Shown: positions 1 to 7,749 of the stretch, piece by piece | Numbering within the stretch: position 1 is the stretch's first letter | Layout of the letters: each line of letters begins with the position of its first letter | Assembly: GCA_003511165.1 (NCBI GenBank) | Contig: DOJW01000009.1 | Span: 17,227-81,226 of the forward strand | Reading direction: 5' to 3' | Length of the DNA: 64,000 nucleotides | Source: Candidatus Dependentiae bacterium | GTDB lineage: Bacteria; Babelota; Babeliae; Babelales; UBA12411 | Program-made: the position numbers and the translations under genes | The notes under the pieces: model-generated | Told to the model about the DNA's origin: nothing | Database searches by the model: none | The model's input: the letters and a program-made list of their open reading frames with translations, nothing else

Positions 1-61
1 AAAAATAGTTTCAAAAGAGGTCTAATATAAACTTTAAGGAATCTTCATAAGCAAGGTTAAT

Positions 62-649
62 ATGATATTGATAATAAGTTTTGTGATTTTGGGATATTTT
101 GTTGGATCAATCCCAACTGGATATTTGTTTACCAATTATTTATTTGGAGTTGATATAACGCAAAAAGGTTCTGGAAATATTGGAGCTACAAATGTGGCGC
201 GAATTTTTGGCAAAAAATTTTTCTTTTTAATATTTTTTTTAGACGCAGGTAAAGCATTTCTTTTTTTGTTGTTATGTCGTTATTTTGTTTGTGATTTTAA
301 TTTTCTGTTTTTAATTGCGGTCTTTATTTTGCTGGGAAATGCTTATTCACCATTTTTGCGGTTTAGAGGTGGTAAGGGTGTTGCTACATCTTTTGGTTTA
401 CTGCTTTTTTTATATCCTCTATATCTTTTATTACCAGCTGTTTGGGTTTGGATTTTTATTTTTGCATTGAGCAAAAGGGTTGATATATCTTCACTGTTTT
501 CTTTTTTGTTCATTTTGATTTTTTCCTTATTTATCGTTTCACCATTATCTTATGATTTTATATTTTTACTTTTTGTGTTTATTTTTGTTTCTTTTCGACA
601 TGTTTCAAATATTAAAAATTTATTGAAAAATTTTGGAGTCAAATCATGA
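62..649 (+). CDS. plsY: Acyl-phosphate:glycerol-3-phosphate acyltransferase PlsY
   Basis: Inner-membrane enzyme that acylates glycerol-3-phosphate from acyl-phosphate, the first committed step of phospholipid synthesis. The 195-residue chain shows the family landmarks GSIPTG (residues 15-20), GSGNIGATN (36-44) and RFRGGKG (100-106) between about five hydrophobic segments, and its length is normal. AAGG lies six bases before the ATG. The stop overlaps the next start as ATGA, so translation is probably coupled to the DNA ligase gene, which has no metabolic link. The substrate would come from GpsA at 7750-8751. Confidence 0.95.
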   Translation: MILIISFVILGYFVGSIPTGYLFTNYLFGVDITQKGSGNIGATNVARIFGKKFFFLIFFLDAGKAFLFLLLCRYFVCDFNFLFLIAVFILLGNAYSPFLRFRGGKGVATSFGLLLFLYPLYLLLPAVWVWIFIFALSKRVDISSLFSFLFILIFSLFIVSPLSYDFIFLLFVFIFVSFRHVSNIKNLLKNFGVKS

Positions 650-2457
650 AGTTTAAATTTGTTACAGAAAGTTTTGAGCAGATTGAAAAAGAGAGTTCTA
701 GAACTTCTATAACCAAAATGATCGCAGAGCTTTTGAAAAAATCTTCACCACAGGAAGCTGCTATTATTTCGTATCTTGCGCTTGGTGAGTTACGCCCATC
801 TTACCAGGGTACACAGTTTCATGTTGCAGAAAAAAGTTTGATAAATGTTATCGCTGCTGCGTTAAACAAATCTGTAGCAACGGTAAAAACTTATTTAAAA
901 AAGATAGGGGATTTAGGGCTTGTTTTTGTGGAATTTGGTTTTTCAGGGCAGCATCAAGAAAATCTTTTTGAAGATAGTCACAAAAAAGACCTTTCTGTTT
1001 TAGAAGTTTATGAAAAATTAAATTCGGTTTTAGATATTTCTGGAACAGGTTCTCAGGATAAAAAAGAGAATGAAATTTTGCATCTTTTAAAAATTTTAGA
1101 TCCAATATCTGCCAAATATATATTGCGAATTATTGTCGGTAAATTGCGTTTGGGTTTTTCTGATATGACCCTGCTCGATGCTTTTTCGTGGATGGAGAGT
1201 GGCGATAAATCGCTGCGTGTAAAACTTGAAGATGCGTACAATGTTTCTGCAGATATCGGTTTGATTATCAAAACATTAAAGGAAGACGGAATAAAGGGAA
1301 TTGAAAAGATGAAAATTATTCCTGGAGTTCCGATCCGACCCGCTGCTGCAGAGCGACTTGCAAATGCAAAAGCTATTTTTGCAAAATTGGGTCCGTGTGT
1401 AGCGCAGCCAAAATTTGATGGCTTTAGATTGCAAGTGCACAAGTTTAAACACAAAGGCAAAGTCGAAGTACGATTTTTTTCTCGCAATTTGCAGGATATG
1501 TCACATATGTTTCCCGAGCTTACGGAAGCTGTCAAAAATATGCAAATAGATAGTTTTGTAGCAGAGGGTGAAGCCATTTCATTTGACGTAGAAACGGGTA
1601 CGTTTTTGCCATTTCAGGAAACGGTTAAGCGAAGAAGAAAATACGAGGTTGAAAAATTTTCGCAAGATTTTCCACTTAAGTTATTTTTGTTTGATCTGCT
1701 TTATTTCGAGGGTGAATCTATTTTGAACAAAGAGTATAAGTATCGTAGAGCAGAGCTTAAAAATTTGATTTCCAAAGTATCAAAAGATGCGCATGCGATT
1801 ATTGAGCTTACTGAGGAAAAAAAGATGGATTCGGCGCAAGAGATGGAACAATTTTTTCACGAAAATATTTCGGATGGACTTGAAGGCATCGTTGTGAAAA
1901 AACTTGATGCTATTTATCAACCGGGAAAGCGCAATTTCAATTGGGTAAAGCTTAAACGTGAAGAAGCTGGGCATTTGGAAGATACGATCGATTGCGTAAT
2001 TTTGGGATATAATGCGGGTCATGGTAAGCGCGCACATTTTGGTTTGGGTGCGTTTTTGGTTGGTGTTTTCAATCCCAAAAAAGATATTTTTCAAACTGTG
2101 GCAAAGATTGGAACTGGACTTTCGGATCAGGAGTGGAAAGATTTGAAAAAGAAATGTGACGAATTTGAAGTAGCAAATAAACCCAAAAATGTTGATTGTA
2201 AAAAAGAGCTTTATCCAGATATTTGGGTTTCACCTGAGATTGTTTGCGCAATCAGAGCGGATGAGATAACTATTTCACCTATTCATACCGCAGGTTCTGT
2301 AGAAGCAATAAAAACACATGAGGGTTTTGCTTTGCGCTTCCCTAGGATCATGGGGTATCGCCCAGACAAATCTGCAACCGATGCAACAACTGTGGAAGAG
2401 TTAAAACATCTTTTTGATATTCAATTTAAATCTGAAAAGAAAAACAAAAAGAAGTGA
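646..2457 (+). CDS. lig: ATP-dependent DNA ligase, archaeal/eukaryotic type
   Basis: Seals nicks in DNA with ATP as cofactor. The 603-residue chain has the three-part layout of archaeal/eukaryotic replicative ligases: an N-terminal DNA-binding region (about 1-230), an adenylation domain and a C-terminal OB domain. The adenylated lysine is K256 in PKFDGFR. Further nucleotidyltransferase motifs are AEGEAISFD, DGLEGIVVKK and NWVKLKRE. It is not an LigD-type or short viral ligase. Most bacteria rely on NAD-dependent LigA, and whether this genome also has one cannot be seen here. It overlaps plsY by 4 bp. The stop abuts the stop of the convergent gene at 2458 with no spacer. Confidence 0.93.
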   Translation: MKFKFVTESFEQIEKESSRTSITKMIAELLKKSSPQEAAIISYLALGELRPSYQGTQFHVAEKSLINVIAAALNKSVATVKTYLKKIGDLGLVFVEFGFSGQHQENLFEDSHKKDLSVLEVYEKLNSVLDISGTGSQDKKENEILHLLKILDPISAKYILRIIVGKLRLGFSDMTLLDAFSWMESGDKSLRVKLEDAYNVSADIGLIIKTLKEDGIKGIEKMKIIPGVPIRPAAAERLANAKAIFAKLGPCVAQPKFDGFRLQVHKFKHKGKVEVRFFSRNLQDMSHMFPELTEAVKNMQIDSFVAEGEAISFDVETGTFLPFQETVKRRRKYEVEKFSQDFPLKLFLFDLLYFEGESILNKEYKYRRAELKNLISKVSKDAHAIIELTEEKKMDSAQEMEQFFHENISDGLEGIVVKKLDAIYQPGKRNFNWVKLKREEAGHLEDTIDCVILGYNAGHGKRAHFGLGAFLVGVFNPKKDIFQTVAKIGTGLSDQEWKDLKKKCDEFEVANKPKNVDCKKELYPDIWVSPEIVCAIRADEITISPIHTAGSVEAIKTHEGFALRFPRIMGYRPDKSATDATTVEELKHLFDIQFKSEKKNKKK

Positions 2458-4458
2458 TTAATTCTCTCTTAAATATTCCAAAAAATTAGGAATATCTTTT
2501 TGTGGTAGTGGAGACTGTTCATTACCATACCATTCTTTTGGATCTTGTTTGTCGATAAATCTAGAAAATCGGTTTATCCAAATATTTCCATTTGTGAGCT
2601 TAAAGTCGGCTGGAGATTTTATTTTGGAAAGCATTAATGCTCGCAGATGAAATGCGTAAATATTATTTTGTAGCATCCATGTTTTGTGCAGGTCAAATCT
2701 AGAATTAAAAGTTAAAAGCATTAAATTTTGTTTTGGGGAAGAAAGCCCACAGAAGAATCCTTTGTAAAACCAATTTATTGAAATATTTGGAGAATAGCAT
2801 CCGATGATACAGTGAGGAACAGCTTTGTTAGCGCTTTTTTTGATTTTTTGCCCTAACATAATTGCTTGATTGTTTAAAAATGTGAAATAGTTTTTTACTT
2901 CTCTATTTTGCACTAGATAAGGTAATGGAGCTTCTGTAGTTGTGGTATTAAATTTTTTAAATGTTGATGGTTCAAAACCCATAGTTGATAAAAACATTCC
3001 GACAGTTTTTCTTCCATACATTTCAAGATCGATTACTAATCCGCTAAGAGCAACTTTGTTTGAATATTTTCGCCAATCTTTTGCAAATTTTTTGAAGGAA
3101 GAAATTATCTCATTATCCCAAAATTGATCATTAAGAGGCGCAGGAACATCTTCATAATTGCGGCCGAAAATATCGATAGCGAACTCTTTAGGTTTATTTT
3201 CATTGTACAAATTGTTTGCAATTTCAAATCCTGCCAAAATTTTTGGAATTTTATTACTGCCTTTTTGCGCTTTTAGTTTGAGGGTGAAGTTTTTTATCAT
3301 GTTAATCAAATCATTTTTGTTTTTTGCTTTAGATCCTATTGGGCTGTAGTAGTAGTTTGGTGCGATGCTTATCCATAGGTAATCTAAACCTGCTTTGTAA
3401 ATATAATCGATCAAAATATCTTGTTCTTTTGATTTTTGTGCATCTTTGAAAATCTCAACTTCCATCCATGCTACTTTGACTGGTCGTTTTACAAAATCAT
3501 CTTTTGCGATTTTTAAATTTTGCGGCGCGTTTGGTATTTTGGCGATATCAATACCATTAAAATTTTTAACGTTTTGTTTTGCTACTTTGTTTAGTTCGAC
3601 CAATGTTTGTGCGAGATCTTGAATCAATATTTTTTTATATTCATCTTCGAGCGGGAATATTAAAAAACTTTCGCTTATACCTGCAAACGACAAAAGGCTT
3701 TCGCTGCCGATGAAGATGTGATTTTTATTTTGCGGATTGTACCAATAAATTCCGTAAGGGGAGAGCGAATTTGGATCAAAAATTCTTTTGATAGGCAGTG
3801 TGGTGGTAAATAAATTATGTGAGGATATTTGCATGGTGAATGCTTGATTTTTTCGCACTCTTGGTTCACTAAGAGTTGTTTTATAATTTATAGAACGAAC
3901 TTCTAGCGGGGAAGCAAGAAGTGTTTGTAATAGATTATCAAAGTTATTTAAGTCTAAGATCGAATTGCCAAAATATTCTGAATTTATGTTGTGCTTATAA
4001 AATTGATTTTCGAAATTTAAGAAGTATGAAGATCCATTTTGTGCGACCACGAGATTTAATGCATTTATGATCGGTTCGATTCTTTTTATATGGCTACTGT
4101 TTGGCGGAATAAAAATTCCAATTAATCTATTTGGTTTTGAAGCTGTTTGTTTTATTAAATTTAAAAATTTTATGGTCACTTCATTAGGTGATTGAAGCGA
4201 AAATATAAATTCTTCATTTATTAAAAAGAAGATGGCTTGGAAATTGTTAAGATTTATCTTTTTATCTAAAAAATCTGCGATTGAAAAATAATGGGGTTTG
4301 AAATTGCAGACTTTAGAGATTTTGATAAAAGGTTCATACAAATAAGGTTCTGCTTGTGATGTATCAACTAATGCCAAATCTATTGGTTTTGAAGATATAT
4401 TTTGTGATAATAAATTAATTAATAAAAAAGATAATAAAAGATATTTTAAGTTTTTCAT
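2458..4458 (-). CDS. Secreted protein, possibly TIM-barrel glycosidase-like
   Basis: 666 residues starting with a clear signal peptide (basic MKNLK, then a Leu-rich core, cleavage near SSKP). A purine-rich GGTGGGGG lies just before the ATG. I do not recognise the family with certainty. The middle (roughly residues 330-530) reads like alternating strands and helices, with LWISIAPNYYY, ILAGFEIANN and LVIDLEMYG. The acidic DLE after a strand resembles glycoside-hydrolase TIM-barrel active-site strands. The first 300 residues resemble a separate alpha/beta domain. It would act in the periplasm or outside the cell. The glycosidase idea is inference from pattern only. Confidence 0.6.
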   Translation of the reverse strand: MKNLKYLLLSFLLINLLSQNISSKPIDLALVDTSQAEPYLYEPFIKISKVCNFKPHYFSIADFLDKKINLNNFQAIFFLINEEFIFSLQSPNEVTIKFLNLIKQTASKPNRLIGIFIPPNSSHIKRIEPIINALNLVVAQNGSSYFLNFENQFYKHNINSEYFGNSILDLNNFDNLLQTLLASPLEVRSINYKTTLSEPRVRKNQAFTMQISSHNLFTTTLPIKRIFDPNSLSPYGIYWYNPQNKNHIFIGSESLLSFAGISESFLIFPLEDEYKKILIQDLAQTLVELNKVAKQNVKNFNGIDIAKIPNAPQNLKIAKDDFVKRPVKVAWMEVEIFKDAQKSKEQDILIDYIYKAGLDYLWISIAPNYYYSPIGSKAKNKNDLINMIKNFTLKLKAQKGSNKIPKILAGFEIANNLYNENKPKEFAIDIFGRNYEDVPAPLNDQFWDNEIISSFKKFAKDWRKYSNKVALSGLVIDLEMYGRKTVGMFLSTMGFEPSTFKKFNTTTTEAPLPYLVQNREVKNYFTFLNNQAIMLGQKIKKSANKAVPHCIIGCYSPNISINWFYKGFFCGLSSPKQNLMLLTFNSRFDLHKTWMLQNNIYAFHLRALMLSKIKSPADFKLTNGNIWINRFSRFIDKQDPKEWYGNEQSPLPQKDIPNFLEYLREN

Positions 4459-4540
4459 TTATTCCCCCACCTCTTTTTGAATCCGCTTACTAAAAATGAA
4501 GCGTCAATGACTTTAAAGCCTTTGTATCACGCGTAATTCT

Positions 4541-4665
4541 TCGAAGCCAACCCTACTTCGCTCCCATGGAGCTACGAAGGGTTCTACTCGCCATTTATCA
4601 CCTAGGCTAAAAGCCTTGAGGTTTTCTGGCGTAGTAGAATAAATGTAGTAGTTTTAGGTTGGGAT
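4541..4665. repeat. GC-rich imperfect palindromic repeat
   Basis: A short GC-rich island in AT-rich DNA between the start of the secreted 666-residue protein and a terminator. It contains an imperfect hairpin at about 4550-4582, with arms CCCTACTTCGCTCC and GGAGCTACGAAGGG, and a second at about 4601-4623 (CCTAGGCT against AGCCTTGAGG). No ORF covers it. Its look is that of a dispersed palindromic repeat unit, similar in style to the one at 7484-7737. Copy number elsewhere cannot be seen from this window. Confidence 0.5.
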
Positions 4666-4690
4666 TTGCAATGGAATGTTGGAAAAAGAC

Positions 4691-4734
4691 AAAAAAGAGA
4701 AGCCTTAGGATAATTTCTAAGGCTTCTCTTTTTT
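4691..4734 (-). terminator. Rho-independent terminator, likely bidirectional
   Basis: Perfect stem AAGAGAAGCCTTAG / CTAAGGCTTCTCTT around an 8-base loop, flanked by an A-run on the left and a T-run on the right. On the minus strand it ends the transcript of the gene at 4751-5809. Confidence 0.85.
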
Positions 4735-4750
4735 GGTAAATATTTAGAGT

Positions 4751-5809
4751 TTAACTTTTAAGTATTTTTATCAGTTCGTTTAAACCGGCTTTTGCATTAC
4801 TTGCTGTTTGATCTTTTTTACGTTGGTCAGATTCTGGGCGGTAAAAGTTTTCGCCACTTCCATATCCGCCGGCGGCTCTTTCAAGATCAAAGAAAACGAA
4901 TTTTAGCTTACCAGAATCATTTATTATGCTAGTGTTGCCGAGGTTTAGGTTCCAAACACCAATTTCTCTAATGACTTGTGTTAATGCTGCAAAATGTTCG
5001 ATGAACTCTGGCTTTATATAATTTGCTGCTAAATCTTCTACTATTTCATCAAAACTTCGATTTGTATTGAAATTGGCCGGAATTTGACTGGAAAGCATAT
5101 CTTTAAATAAAGTTCTATTTTCTTCTGCAGATGGCAAATTAGGCATTTTAAATTCTACTACGAGATAATTGTCGTCATTTAAAGTTGTAAATTGTCCTAT
5201 TGGAGCAAGCCATATTTTAAATGTATAAACAAAGTCTTGTAGGCTATTGTCATGAACTAATTTGATAAGCTTTTCATTATTGAAAACGCGGCTAAAAGCT
5301 TGGTGTTTATTGGGGATAATTTCTTGGTTATCAGAGAAGTAAATTTTAGGCATTTTTAAAACATAACCAGGAAGATTTTTTATTGTAAAAACATAAGTGT
5401 TTGGTGAAAATCCCAAAAAGTGAATGGTTTGACCATTTTGGAGTCTAGCTCCAGAAACAGGAATTTCGTATTTTTGAACAATATGTTGCGCTAAGGCATT
5501 ATAATTTATGTATGCAGGGTCTGATTTATCGGTATGTGGAAATGGAGATGCTATTTTTTTAGGTCTTTCGACAAAGAATGCTTTAACTTCAGGATCGTTG
5601 GTAAATGAATTTAATCGTTGTTGAACTTCTTTAGGTGCTAATACTTTAGATAAAAACTCTTTTTGATGTGTTAAAACATCCATCGGAGCATGTCTTGTAC
5701 CGAGTTCTTTTTCTGCGGCTAATATTTCTTCTGGATTTACTGCTTTTGCATTGTTTGCCAACAAGCATGCTCCCAAAAGAGCGTACGATACTATAGATAA
5801 CTTTTTCAT
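4751..5809 (-). CDS. Exported protein with degenerate protein-kinase-like fold
   Basis: 352 residues. MKKLSIVSY leads a signal peptide with cleavage near NAKA-VN (about residue 23), and AAGGA precedes the ATG. The C-terminal two thirds carry scattered kinase-fold signatures: YVLKMPK (a beta-3-lysine-like strand, about 149-155), a hinge-like NYLVVEFKMPN (214-224), VWNLNLGNTSII (285-296) in the place of the HxDLxxxN catalytic loop, and FFDLE (306-310) in the place of DFG. The catalytic Asp position reads Asn, so it may be a pseudokinase. The family assignment is inference. It has its own terminator (4691-4734), so it is probably monocistronic. Confidence 0.6.
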   Translation of the reverse strand: MKKLSIVSYALLGACLLANNAKAVNPEEILAAEKELGTRHAPMDVLTHQKEFLSKVLAPKEVQQRLNSFTNDPEVKAFFVERPKKIASPFPHTDKSDPAYINYNALAQHIVQKYEIPVSGARLQNGQTIHFLGFSPNTYVFTIKNLPGYVLKMPKIYFSDNQEIIPNKHQAFSRVFNNEKLIKLVHDNSLQDFVYTFKIWLAPIGQFTTLNDDNYLVVEFKMPNLPSAEENRTLFKDMLSSQIPANFNTNRSFDEIVEDLAANYIKPEFIEHFAALTQVIREIGVWNLNLGNTSIINDSGKLKFVFFDLERAAGGYGSGENFYRPESDQRKKDQTASNAKAGLNELIKILKS

Positions 5810-6290
5810 AATTAAATCCTTCTTTTATTTTTATATTTTACTTTAATTTAAATTACTACAAGATCGTTAATTCTAATTGTAATTTAATACTAACAGGGCA
5901 TGTATAAAATGTAAAGTCATAATAGTTAAAAATGAAAAATTTGCAATAATTGATGAAATGTTAATTTTGTTGTTTATTCATTTTTGATGTTTTTAAATTT
6001 ATTTAAACTTTCAGGGTGTCAAAAAATGTCGTTTTTAATGGTTTTTTCAAAATATTTTAATAAGACGTTTTTTCCATAAATTATAGTTTTTTGATAATAA
6101 TTCTTATTTTTTCTAAAAATTTGCAACTGATATTAAAATAAAACTCGTATTTTTGCCTTATTTTGACACATTGACACTTCATGTTTTCACATTAGTATTA
6201 AATTCATAGGGTCAGAATATAACTGTATTTTGAAGGCCTAATTTAACTTTAATATTAATTAATTTAGATTTTGAAATTATGGAGATTTTT
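5810..6290. other. AT-rich divergent intergenic region
   Basis: About 480 bp between two divergently transcribed secreted-protein genes. No ORF, RNA gene or repeat is evident. It holds the promoter region for both neighbours, and the clearest rightward candidate is listed at 6163-6198. Confidence 0.6.
6163..6198 (+). promoter_or_regulatory. Sigma70-like promoter with tandem -35 boxes
   Basis: TTGACA occurs twice, at 6163-6168 and 6171-6176, as an 8-bp-period repeat. The second is followed after 16 bp by TAGTAT (6193-6198). It lies about 90 bp before the small Cys-rich secreted protein, the only gene it could serve on this strand. Confidence 0.55.
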
Positions 6291-6563
6291 ATGAATAAAA
6301 TGTTTAAAAATATGTTTTTAGTTTTAGCATCAGTTGTTTCTTTGAGCGGCGTTGTTATGGCAGAAGAAACTTGCGCATGTGAAAATTGTGTAGCACAACA
6401 AGAAGTTGTTGCTAACGTTCCTGCGTGTGATTGTGGTTGCGAAACTCAAGAACAAAAAGTTGAAGCTGTTACAGAAACTCCAGCAGTTGAAGAAGAACAA
6501 GTTAAAACAGAAGAACAACTTCCTGTTGAAGCTGTTGAACTTCCAACAGATCTTACAAAATAA
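6291..6563 (+). CDS. Small secreted Cys- and Glu-rich protein
   Basis: 90 residues from the ATG at 6291, chosen over an in-frame ATG at 6279 because GGAG at 6281-6284 sits correctly before 6291 and inside the longer version. The signal peptide is MNKMFKNMF with a hydrophobic core, cut near MA-EE. The mature part has two cysteine clusters, CACENC and CDCGC, then an acidic tail rich in Glu, Val and Thr. The clusters suggest metal or disulfide chemistry, but no family is recognised. It is followed at once by a strong terminator. A second Cys-rich secreted protein of similar style lies at 38029-38421. Confidence 0.75.
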   Translation: MNKMFKNMFLVLASVVSLSGVVMAEETCACENCVAQQEVVANVPACDCGCETQEQKVEAVTETPAVEEEQVKTEEQLPVEAVELPTDLTK

Positions 6564-6582
6564 AAGATTCTATTTTAGATTC

Positions 6583-6613
6583 AAAAAGGCTCTCGTAAAA
6601 AGGAGCCTTTTTT
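6583..6613 (+). terminator. Rho-independent terminator between convergent genes
   Basis: Stem AAAAAGGCTC / GAGCCTTTTT with a 10-base loop and a T-run. Its mirror A-run lets it also serve the leftward LOG gene, whose stop codon overlaps its right edge. Confidence 0.85.
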
Positions 6614-7331
6614 ATTTCATCACATTTTTATTTGGCAAGGCGCAATAGCCTGGCGTGGCCTCTGATGTTAAGCAGAAGTTTTTAATAATCTGTACAGCTT
6701 CATCCGGGTCGTCTGTGATTGATATTAAATCTACATCTTTTAAGGTTATAAGATCGTTTTTTAATGCTTTATTTTTTACCCAATCTATCATTGGTTCCCA
6801 ATATTCTTTTCCTATTATAACTACAGGCGTTTTTTGCATATGGTGAGTTTGAAGAAGTGTTAAAACTTCAGAAAGTTCGTCCATTGTTCCAAAACCTCCG
6901 GGGCCAACAATAAAACCAACAGAGTTGCGAACTAAGAGCCATTTTCTTGTGAAGAAGTATGGCTGGCTAATAAAGTCTTGTGCATATTTGTTGTACGATT
7001 CGAGTCTTACTACGCCTATTCCCATCGAAATTGTTTTTTTATGATGATTACCATTTCCGTTTGCATATTCAGTTGCACCAAGATTTGCTGCTGCCATGAT
7101 TCCAGGACCACCACCTGTTAAGATCGAATATCCTTCAGCCGCTAATTTTTGAGAAATTTTATAAATAATTTTTGCGTAGTGGCTGTCGATAGGAAGTCTT
7201 GAACCGCCAAAAATTGTTATGATCGGTTGCGGAAGCTTTGTGAGTTTCCACATTCCAAAAAGGACTCCAATATTTAGATGAAATAAGCTACGTAAAAATT
7301 TTAGATACATTCCAATTCTTTTAAAAATCAT
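6612..7331 (-). CDS. LOG-family nucleotide phosphoribohydrolase
   Basis: 239 residues from ATG at 7331, preceded by AAGGAG with a 7-base spacer; an upstream TTG at 7337 lacks such a site. The Rossmann-like fold shows TIFGGSRLP, LTGGGPGIMAAANLGA and the family signature GPGGFGTMDEL, in which Arg and Glu of the PGGxGTxxE region act in nucleotide 5'-monophosphate hydrolysis. Relatives called LOG or YgdH/PpnN release a base from nucleoside monophosphates. Older databases label them lysine decarboxylase, which is not supported. Both neighbours are unrelated. Confidence 0.88.
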   Translation of the reverse strand: MIFKRIGMYLKFLRSLFHLNIGVLFGMWKLTKLPQPIITIFGGSRLPIDSHYAKIIYKISQKLAAEGYSILTGGGPGIMAAANLGATEYANGNGNHHKKTISMGIGVVRLESYNKYAQDFISQPYFFTRKWLLVRNSVGFIVGPGGFGTMDELSEVLTLLQTHHMQKTPVVIIGKEYWEPMIDWVKNKALKNDLITLKDVDLISITDDPDEAVQIIKNFCLTSEATPGYCALPNKNVMK

Positions 7332-7483
7332 AAACAAGCTCCTTTTTAAAATTCGATATAATTATTAGATTATTGTTTTAAATAGTTAATTAATTTTGTT
7401 TGTTTTATAAATAAAATAATTTAATTTTTAATTTTAAGTCGAATTTACGTTGTTTTAATAGAGTTTTGTAAAATATTAAAAAT

Positions 7484-7737
7484 GAGTTCGTACCCGTTCG
7501 ACTTCGCCATAAAATGGCTTCGCTCAGGGCGAACGGTTTATAAATTTTTAATTGAAAAAAAATAAAACACTAGTTTTACTAGTGAGGCTACCTAGGATTG
7601 GCCTAAAGATTGTAGAGGTTAGATAACTTGAAAAAAATGTAGTCTACTAGTTTAATGACAGAATAACCAAATAAAACTAGTCGTTCGCCCTGAGCGAAAC
7701 GAGCTTTTAGCGAGTGCAGTCGAACGGGTACGAACTC
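7484..7737. repeat. Long inverted repeat flanking an IS200 left-end relic
   Basis: The outer arms are an 18-bp perfect inverted repeat (7484-7501 against 7720-7737, GAGTTCGTACCCGTTCGA). Inside lies a 17-bp perfect inverted repeat (7519-7535 against 7682-7698, TTCGCTCAGGGCGAACG). The roughly 145 bp between the arms is AT-rich and contains a sequence nearly identical to the left end of the IS200 element at 45650. No ORF is present. It fills most of the 418-bp gap between gpsA and the LOG gene. Confidence 0.8.
7567..7611 (+). mobile_element. Relic of IS200-type left end
   Basis: About 45 bp matching 45650-45694 with about five mismatches, including the small palindrome ACTAGTTTTACTAGT and the block TTGGCCTAAAGATT. 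There is no transposase gene here. Confidence 0.75.
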
Positions 7738-7749
7738 CTTATCCTTTTA

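Noticed and set aside
4501..4665. Possible tRNA or other structured RNA in a GC-rich island
   Set aside because: No cloverleaf, no T-loop GTTCRANYC and no CCA-type acceptor; hairpins look like palindromic repeats.
6612..7331. Lysine decarboxylase as the product
   Set aside because: Old database label; the PGGxGTxxE signature belongs to LOG-type nucleotide phosphoribohydrolases.
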